Part shown: piece by piece, positions 59,098 through 64,000 of the stretch
How the letters are laid out: every line of letters starts with the position of its first letter
Position numbering within the stretch: position 1 is the first letter of the stretch
Assembly: GCF_002008165.1 (NCBI RefSeq)
Contig: NZ_MRDM01000030.1
Coordinates: 434,001-498,000, forward strand
Source of the DNA: Rhizobium laguerreae
Lineage (GTDB): Bacteria > Pseudomonadota > Alphaproteobacteria > Rhizobiales > Rhizobiaceae
Length of the DNA: 64,000 bases
Direction: 5' to 3'
Notes under the pieces: generated by a model
The model's database searches: none
Seen by the model: only the letters and a program-made list of their open reading frames with translations
What the model was told of the DNA's origin: nothing
Position numbers and translations under genes: made by a program

Positions 59098-61743
59098 ATG
59101 GCCAGCGACAAACTATCGACTTATCGATCGAAGCGCGATTTTCAAAAAACGGCCGAGCCGAGCGGCGAAAAGCGCCTGACGCGCAGCAACCGCCGTCGCT
59201 TCGTCATCCAGAAACATGATGCCACCCGGCTGCACTACGATCTGAGACTCGAGTTGGACGGCGTCTTCAAGTCCTGGGCTGTCACGAAAGGGCCATCCCT
59301 CGATCCGCACGACAAGCGGCTGGCCGTCGAGGTGGAGGATCACCCACTGGACTATGGTGATTTCGAAGGCACCATTCCGAAAGGCCAGTATGGCGGCGGC
59401 ACTGTCATGCTGTGGGATCGGGGCTATTGGGAACCGGAAGGAAAGAAGAGCCCGGAGCAGGCGCTGGCAAAAGGCGATTTCAAGTTTACGCTGGAAGGCA
59501 AACGCCTGCACGGCAGCTTCGTGCTGGTGCGGATGCGCAACGATCGCGACCGTGGCAAGCGCACCAACTGGCTGCTGATCAAACACCACGACGAGTTCTC
59601 CGTCGACGAGAACGGCGCGACTATCCTCGAAGAAAATCAGACATCGGTTGCCTCCGGCCGAACCATGGAAATGATCGCGGCCGGCAAAGGACGAAAGCCC
59701 AAGCCTTTCATGGTCGAGGGCGGCGATGTTCGGGCCGATGCGGTCTGGGACAGCAATCAGGGACTGGCTGCCGACGAGAGAAAAGAGGATGCCCGAACTG
59801 GAGGAGACTCCAAGACGGTGACACAGGTCGATTTGCCGGATTTCATTGCGCCGCAGCTCTGCCAGACCCTGGAGCGCCCTCCGGCAGGCACCGGCTGGAT
59901 TCACGAGATCAAGTTCGACGGTTACCGGATCCAGATGCGCGTGCTCGATGGTGAGGCGACGCTGAAGACCAGGAAAGGGCTCGACTGGACTGCAAAATAT
60001 CCCGATATCGCCGAGGCGGCATCGGCATTGCCCGATGCGATCATCGACGGCGAGATCTGCGCCCTCGACGATAGTGGCGCTCCTGATTTCGCGGCCCTGC
60101 AGGCTGCCCTTTCGGAAGGCAAGACCAGCGAACTCGTCTATTTCGCCTTCGATCTACTCTATGAGGGAGGGGAGGATTTGCGATCTCTGCCGCTCGTCGA
60201 GCGCAAGGCGCGGCTTCAAAGCCTCCTGTCCGACGCCGGCAGCGATCCGCGCATTCGTTTCGTCGAACATTTCGAGACTGGCGGCGATGCAGTTCTCCGG
60301 TCTGCATGCAAGCTCTCGCTGGAAGGCATCATCTCCAAACAAGCGGATGCACCCTATCAATCCGGCCGTACTGAAAGCTGGGCGAAGTCGAAATGCCGCG
60401 CCGGCCATGAGGTGGTAATTGGCGCCTACGCAAAGACCAACGGGAAATTCCGATCCCTGCTGGTCGGCGTCTATCGTGGCGACCACTTCGTTTATGTCGG
60501 CCGCGTCGGCACTGGATATGGCGCAAAGAAAGTCGAAACGCTGCTGCCGAAGTTGAAGGCGCTCGAGACGGCGAAATCGCCTTTCACCGGTGTCGGCGCA
60601 CCGAAAAAGGAGGCCGAGGTCACGTGGCTGAAGCCCGAGCTCGTGGCGGAAATCGAATTCGCAGGATGGACCTCAGACGGTATTGTCCGGCAGGCGGCCT
60701 TCAAGGGGCTGAGGGAAGACAAGCCGGCGAAAGAGGTCAAGGCTGAACGGCCGGCGAAACCCGCGCGAACTGACGTGCCGCAGCCGGCGGTGCAGGCGAA
60801 GGCCAGGCCCGTCCGCCGAAAAAGCGCCAAAGCCGAGGTCATGGGGGTGCTGATTTCAAACCCGGACAAGCCGCTATGGCCGGATGCGAATGACGGCGAA
60901 GCGGTCACCAAGGAAGAGCTGGCCCGCTACTACGAAGCCGTCGGTTCCTGGCTGATCGAGCACATCAAGGGACGCCCATGTTCGGTCATCCGCGCACCCG
61001 ACGGGATCGGCGGCGAGCAATTTTTCCAGCGCCATGCGATGCCCGGCACCTCGAACCTTCTCGAACTGGTCAAGGTTTTCGGCGATAAAAAGCCCTATCT
61101 GCAAATCGACCGGGTCGAAGGCTTGGCCGCCGTCGCGCAGATCGGCGCGGTCGAGCTGCACCCCTGGAATTGCGAACCGCATCAGCCCGAGGTGCCCGGG
61201 CGTCTCGTCTTCGACCTTGATCCAGGTCCGGACGTGCCGTTCTCCGCTGTGGTTTCGGCGGCCCGGGAAATGCGGGACCGTCTCGACGCGCTGGGCCTGA
61301 TCAGCTTTTGCAAGACGACTGGCGGCAAGGGTCTGCACGTTGTCACTCCGCTCGCGGTCAACAAGCGCAAGCCGCTTTCGTGGGCTGAAGCGAAGGGTTT
61401 TGCGCACGATGTGTGCCAGCAGATGGCGCGCGACAATCCCGATCTCTATCTGATCAAAATGACGAAGAGCCTGAGGAACGGCCGGATCTTCCTCGACTAT
61501 CTGCGCAACGACCGGATGGCGACGGCGGTGGCGCCTTTGTCACCGCGCGCCCGGCCGGGCGCCACCGTCTCGATGCCACTGACCTGGACCCAGGTCAAGT
61601 CGGACCTGGACCCCAAGCGCTTCACCATCCGCACCGTTCCTGCTCTTCTGGCGAAATCGTCGGCCTGGGAAGACTATTGCGACGGCCAACGGCCACTGGA
61701 ACAGGCGATCAAGCGCTTCGCCAAGGCGCGGGTCGCGGCTTGA
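59098..61743 (+). CDS. ligD: ATP-dependent DNA ligase D (phosphoesterase-ligase-polymerase)
   Basis: An 881-residue multidomain enzyme. The N-terminal 3'-phosphoesterase (about 30-190) carries QKHDATRLHYDLRLE and PKGQYGGGT. The ATP-dependent ligase (about 235-530) has the nucleotidyl-lysine motif EIKFDGYR with Lys272 and DGEICALD. The archaeo-eukaryotic primase-type polymerase (about 580-875) has Asp706 and Asp708 in LVFDLDPGPD and FCKTTGGKGLHVVTPL. The order PE-ligase-polymerase is the Pseudomonas type, not the mycobacterial one. LigD works with Ku in non-homologous end joining. No ku gene is in this window. Confidence 0.95.
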   Translation: MASDKLSTYRSKRDFQKTAEPSGEKRLTRSNRRRFVIQKHDATRLHYDLRLELDGVFKSWAVTKGPSLDPHDKRLAVEVEDHPLDYGDFEGTIPKGQYGGGTVMLWDRGYWEPEGKKSPEQALAKGDFKFTLEGKRLHGSFVLVRMRNDRDRGKRTNWLLIKHHDEFSVDENGATILEENQTSVASGRTMEMIAAGKGRKPKPFMVEGGDVRADAVWDSNQGLAADERKEDARTGGDSKTVTQVDLPDFIAPQLCQTLERPPAGTGWIHEIKFDGYRIQMRVLDGEATLKTRKGLDWTAKYPDIAEAASALPDAIIDGEICALDDSGAPDFAALQAALSEGKTSELVYFAFDLLYEGGEDLRSLPLVERKARLQSLLSDAGSDPRIRFVEHFETGGDAVLRSACKLSLEGIISKQADAPYQSGRTESWAKSKCRAGHEVVIGAYAKTNGKFRSLLVGVYRGDHFVYVGRVGTGYGAKKVETLLPKLKALETAKSPFTGVGAPKKEAEVTWLKPELVAEIEFAGWTSDGIVRQAAFKGLREDKPAKEVKAERPAKPARTDVPQPAVQAKARPVRRKSAKAEVMGVLISNPDKPLWPDANDGEAVTKEELARYYEAVGSWLIEHIKGRPCSVIRAPDGIGGEQFFQRHAMPGTSNLLELVKVFGDKKPYLQIDRVEGLAAVAQIGAVELHPWNCEPHQPEVPGRLVFDLDPGPDVPFSAVVSAAREMRDRLDALGLISFCKTTGGKGLHVVTPLAVNKRKPLSWAEAKGFAHDVCQQMARDNPDLYLIKMTKSLRNGRIFLDYLRNDRMATAVAPLSPRARPGATVSMPLTWTQVKSDLDPKRFTIRTVPALLAKSSAWEDYCDGQRPLEQAIKRFAKARVAA

Positions 61744-62083
61744 TTGAGGGGCTTACCGCGGACCGGGTTCGAGGTGATAGTTAGCGCGAACCGCAATTGC
61801 TTTGGGAGTTCGCGCCCGGCGATCCACCGTGGCGACAGCCGGGCCAGGCGTCGGATTAATGCCATGTGTTCAAGTTGGATTTGTTGCAGGCAACGACACT
61901 CGCCTGGCCACGATCGACAGTTTCCGTGGAGCAGTCCGAAAAGTCCATCGGTCGGAGGCTTTCGACGCTGATTGCTTTATCGCATCGTCGGGAGGTCAGT
62001 CGCCTATCGAGCCGCTGCCTCGTGGTACAGCTTCATCGCGTCTGACGCGGTTTCGCCATGCGTACCCTCCCTCGGAAGCAGGT
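61744..62083. other. Gap of 340 bases after ligD without a supported gene
   Basis: No recognisable gene, promoter or T-run hairpin. Frames of up to 118 residues are open but have arginine- and serine-rich, unfamiliar compositions. It lies between two convergent genes, so no promoter is required. Confidence 0.4.
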
Positions 62084-62638
62084 TTACCGCCAATCGAACC
62101 ACGGTGTCAGCAAGCCCGTCTTGCGCCGATAGGCTTCATATTCGGATGCCAGCGGTGATAGGGAGAACTTCCTCTCCTCATTGCGGGCTGCAATCACGTA
62201 GACAACCGTAAAAAATAAGACCGGCAGGATCGACCATATCGACCAAGATGCCAGCGCCCACCCCGACCAGAAGAGCAGGTAGGACGTGTAAAAAGGGTGC
62301 CGCAGGTAGCGATAGGGACCGTCGGTGACAAGACTATCTGGATGATCGAGGGTGAACACAAAGCGCAACCTGGCCTGTCGCGAGGCCGACACCGCCCACC
62401 AGAACAAGCCCGCCGACCCGATTTCAAATCCCAGTCCTACTACCTGTACCCATAGCATCTGGGTCCCGGACCAAACCAGGTACAGGAAAAACGCCGTCGT
62501 CGCGATGACGCCGACGGAGATCAGCTTTGCTCCGGCTTCCATCTTCGGTGAGTTGAAGTGGCCTCGCAACGACCACGCGTAGGACCCGACGATAGTCAGG
62601 CTGGTGATCGAAATAATGAAGTCCAGAAGAAATTGCAT
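62084..62638 (-). CDS. ICMT/PEMT-type membrane methyltransferase
   Basis: A 184-residue integral membrane protein with four to five hydrophobic segments. The C-terminal half has TDGPYRYLRHPFYTSYLLFWSG, the AdoMet-binding signature GPY-x-x-x-RHP-x-Y, and ARNEERKFSLSPLASEYEAYRRKTG, the catalytic-region glutamate repeat of the isoprenylcysteine carboxyl methyltransferase family. The family also methylates lipids or other hydrophobic acceptors; the substrate is unknown. It is a single gene, convergent with ligD and divergent from the hydrolase gene. Confidence 0.85.
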   Translation of the reverse strand: MQFLLDFIISITSLTIVGSYAWSLRGHFNSPKMEAGAKLISVGVIATTAFFLYLVWSGTQMLWVQVVGLGFEIGSAGLFWWAVSASRQARLRFVFTLDHPDSLVTDGPYRYLRHPFYTSYLLFWSGWALASWSIWSILPVLFFTVVYVIAARNEERKFSLSPLASEYEAYRRKTGLLTPWFDWR

Positions 62639-62852
62639 CTCGATGCCCGGCTTGAAAGGTTGGTTACAATTGCTGCTGCGACAGACCTAGCCCGTATACA
62701 ACGCCTAGGCAAATGATTGATGTATGATACGCAACCGCACTGAAACGAGTCATGATTGCACGACCTGGTTTAGATCTGGTTTACGATGATCATGCACCGG
62801 CCGTAGATATTTTCGTGCAAGACTTCGGGCTGGGCTTTAGGGGTCGCAGCTT

Positions 62853-63731
62853 ATGGACGTATTTCACTGTACAATCGACACCAGCCACGGCGCCGTGGGC
62901 ATCAGTGACACTATCGATGGCGCTGCACCACTGGTTATGATACACGGTTCCGGCAGCTCACGGACGGTCTTTTCACGGCAACTACACAGCCATTTGTCCC
63001 GGAATTGGCGTCTGATTGCGCTCGATCTTCCGGGACATGGCGAATCGAGCGACGCTCGAGATCCGCAGTCAACTTATACCGTCACCGGTCTTGCCGACTG
63101 CATAGGAGAGGTGGCAGCCCGCCTGGGGCTTCATCGCTTTCCCGTGCTGGGATGGTCGCTTGGCGGTCACGTCGCGATTGAGATGGCGGGCAGCGGCAAC
63201 AGCATTTCGGGCCTGATGTTGTGCGGCACGCCACCGGTCCCCAGCGGTCTCCTCGGAATGCTGCGGGGATTCCATCCATCATTTGATATTCTTCTGGCAT
63301 CAAAAGAGAACTTTACATCGCGTGACGTGGAGCGGTTTCAGTCTCTTTGCTTTGGAGACACGAGCAACCCCTCCTTTCGCGACGCCATAGCGCGCGCAGA
63401 CGGGAGACTAAGGAGCGTTTTTTCTCGCGCAATGTTGCGGGGGCAGGGGGTGGATCAGCGCCGCACCGTCGAACAGGCTGATATACCCATTGCTTTTGTG
63501 AATGGATTTCATGACCCCTTTGTCAAACTCAGCTATTTTTCGGGCCTGAACATCCAGTTGCTCTTCGAAGGCAAAGCGCATGTAATGGAAGGTGCTGGTC
63601 ACGCGCCTTTCTGGGAAAAGCCGGAGAGCTTCAACTCGATGCTCGACCGGTTCCTGAACACAGTCGCCGCTCATGAAGCCAATATCGATCTGAAGAATCA
63701 TCACTTTCTTTCGAACAGATCAGTGTTCTAA
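62853..63731 (+). CDS. Alpha/beta hydrolase
   Basis: A 292-residue protein with AGGGGT about nine bases before the ATG. The oxyanion segment is MIHGSGSSRTVF, the nucleophile Ser102 in GWSLGGH, the acid in VNGFHDPFV and the catalytic His in GAGHAPFWEKPESF, so the triad appears complete. Substrates of this broad family are esters, peptides, lactones or haloalkanes; none can be named. It is divergent from the methyltransferase with 214 bases between them. Confidence 0.85.
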   Translation: MDVFHCTIDTSHGAVGISDTIDGAAPLVMIHGSGSSRTVFSRQLHSHLSRNWRLIALDLPGHGESSDARDPQSTYTVTGLADCIGEVAARLGLHRFPVLGWSLGGHVAIEMAGSGNSISGLMLCGTPPVPSGLLGMLRGFHPSFDILLASKENFTSRDVERFQSLCFGDTSNPSFRDAIARADGRLRSVFSRAMLRGQGVDQRRTVEQADIPIAFVNGFHDPFVKLSYFSGLNIQLLFEGKAHVMEGAGHAPFWEKPESFNSMLDRFLNTVAAHEANIDLKNHHFLSNRSVF

Positions 63732-64000
63732 GAGCAATACGCGGAGCTGCGGTCTCCTGTGCTTACAGTTTCCGAAACATGTCGCGGGAAGATCGACGAG
63801 CGGCTCGAAAGACGACACAGGATCTTTCAGGGCAGGTAATCGGATCGGAATGCGAGGGATGTGGCTCGCCATTTGCCGCGGCCACGAACTCGTACTGCAA
63901 ACGACGTGGTTTCCATCGGTCGTAAAACAATATTTGACGTCTAAGTTCATTATGCGACGGTCATGGTCGGGCAACCGCCATTGCCTTTCCCGCAGACCGA
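63732..64000. other. Right-end stretch with no supported gene
   Basis: A short leftward frame (63720-63974, 84 codons) is open but has the composition of a chance reading frame. Nothing is recognised here, and a gene could begin beyond the edge. Confidence 0.35.

Noticed and set aside
61744..61800. tRNA-like GGGTTCGAGG stretch after ligD
   Set aside because: No acceptor, D or anticodon stems could be folded around it, so it is not a tRNA.

Overview
The window looks like a catabolic, transporter-rich stretch of an alphaproteobacterium of the Rhizobiales, most probably Rhizobiaceae (Rhizobium, Agrobacterium or Ensifer type). This is inferred from the GC-rich codon use, a DUF982 protein, a MEKHLA protein, a cytoplasmic GAF histidine kinase divergent from a sugar ABC transporter, five ABC import systems with their own regulators, and a LigD ligase of PE-ligase-polymerase order. 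No rRNA, tRNA, CRISPR array, complete insertion sequence or replication gene was seen, so I cannot say whether this is a chromosome, chromid or megaplasmid.

Left part (1-11814). A ribose-type (CUT2) ABC operon runs leftwards: binding protein, double ATPase and two permeases, the last cut by the window edge. It is divergent from a cytoplasmic histidine kinase and a LuxR-type response regulator. A stand-alone MEKHLA sensor and a large Prc-type tail-specific protease follow. Next come a decayed DUF1778 antitoxin remnant, an unknown membrane-anchored protein, and an intact DUF1778-GNAT (TacAT-like) toxin-antitoxin pair whose promoter carries a 19-bp near-unbroken palindrome.

Middle part (12106-30542). 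An acetolactate-synthase-like ThDP enzyme is followed by a coupled YhaO/YhaN-like (SbcD/SbcC-like) nuclease-ATPase pair without a zinc hook. A six-gene leftward operon then encodes a LacI repressor, a CUT1 sugar importer (binding protein, two permeases, ATPase) and an MGH1/GH63-type glycosidase. It is fronted by two identical 14-bp LacI palindromes exactly 22 bp apart. After it come a small ABM-like protein, a GAF-GGDEF-EAL protein next to an HD-GYP protein (both cyclic-di-GMP), and a MelR-like AraC regulator divergent from a GH4 alpha-galactosidase (MelA-like).

Region 30587-38932 is a single rightward operon with tight junctions: DeoR regulator, GlcNAc-kinase-like ATPase, CUT1 binding protein, two permeases, SIS isomerase/deaminase, GatZ/KbaZ-like protein and ATPase. 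It resembles N-acetylgalactosamine/galactosamine (aga) pathways but has no deacetylase and no catalytic GatY/KbaY aldolase. A peroxiredoxin, a 55-residue zinc-ribbon protein, a Nudix hydrolase, an unknown 93-residue protein and an EamA exporter follow.

Region 42194-56542 is an acid-sugar island: Dpp-type permeases and a fused double ATPase, a 2-hydroxyacid dehydrogenase, and a GntR/FCD regulator divergent from an L-arabinonate-dehydratase-like IlvD enzyme. It continues with an L-talarate/galactarate dehydratase, an RraA/HMG-aldolase-like protein, a 2-oxoglutarate-semialdehyde dehydrogenase, a 5-dehydro-4-deoxyglucarate dehydratase, the Dpp-type binding protein and an LDH2-type dehydrogenase. 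The predicted route is galactarate (or a pentonate) to 2-oxoglutarate. A 15-bp motif shared between the two rightward promoters suggests common control by the GntR protein.

Right end (56601-64000): an SLC13-type anion transporter with RCK_C domains, a DUF982 protein, DNA ligase D (no Ku gene in the window), an ICMT-like membrane methyltransferase and an alpha/beta hydrolase.
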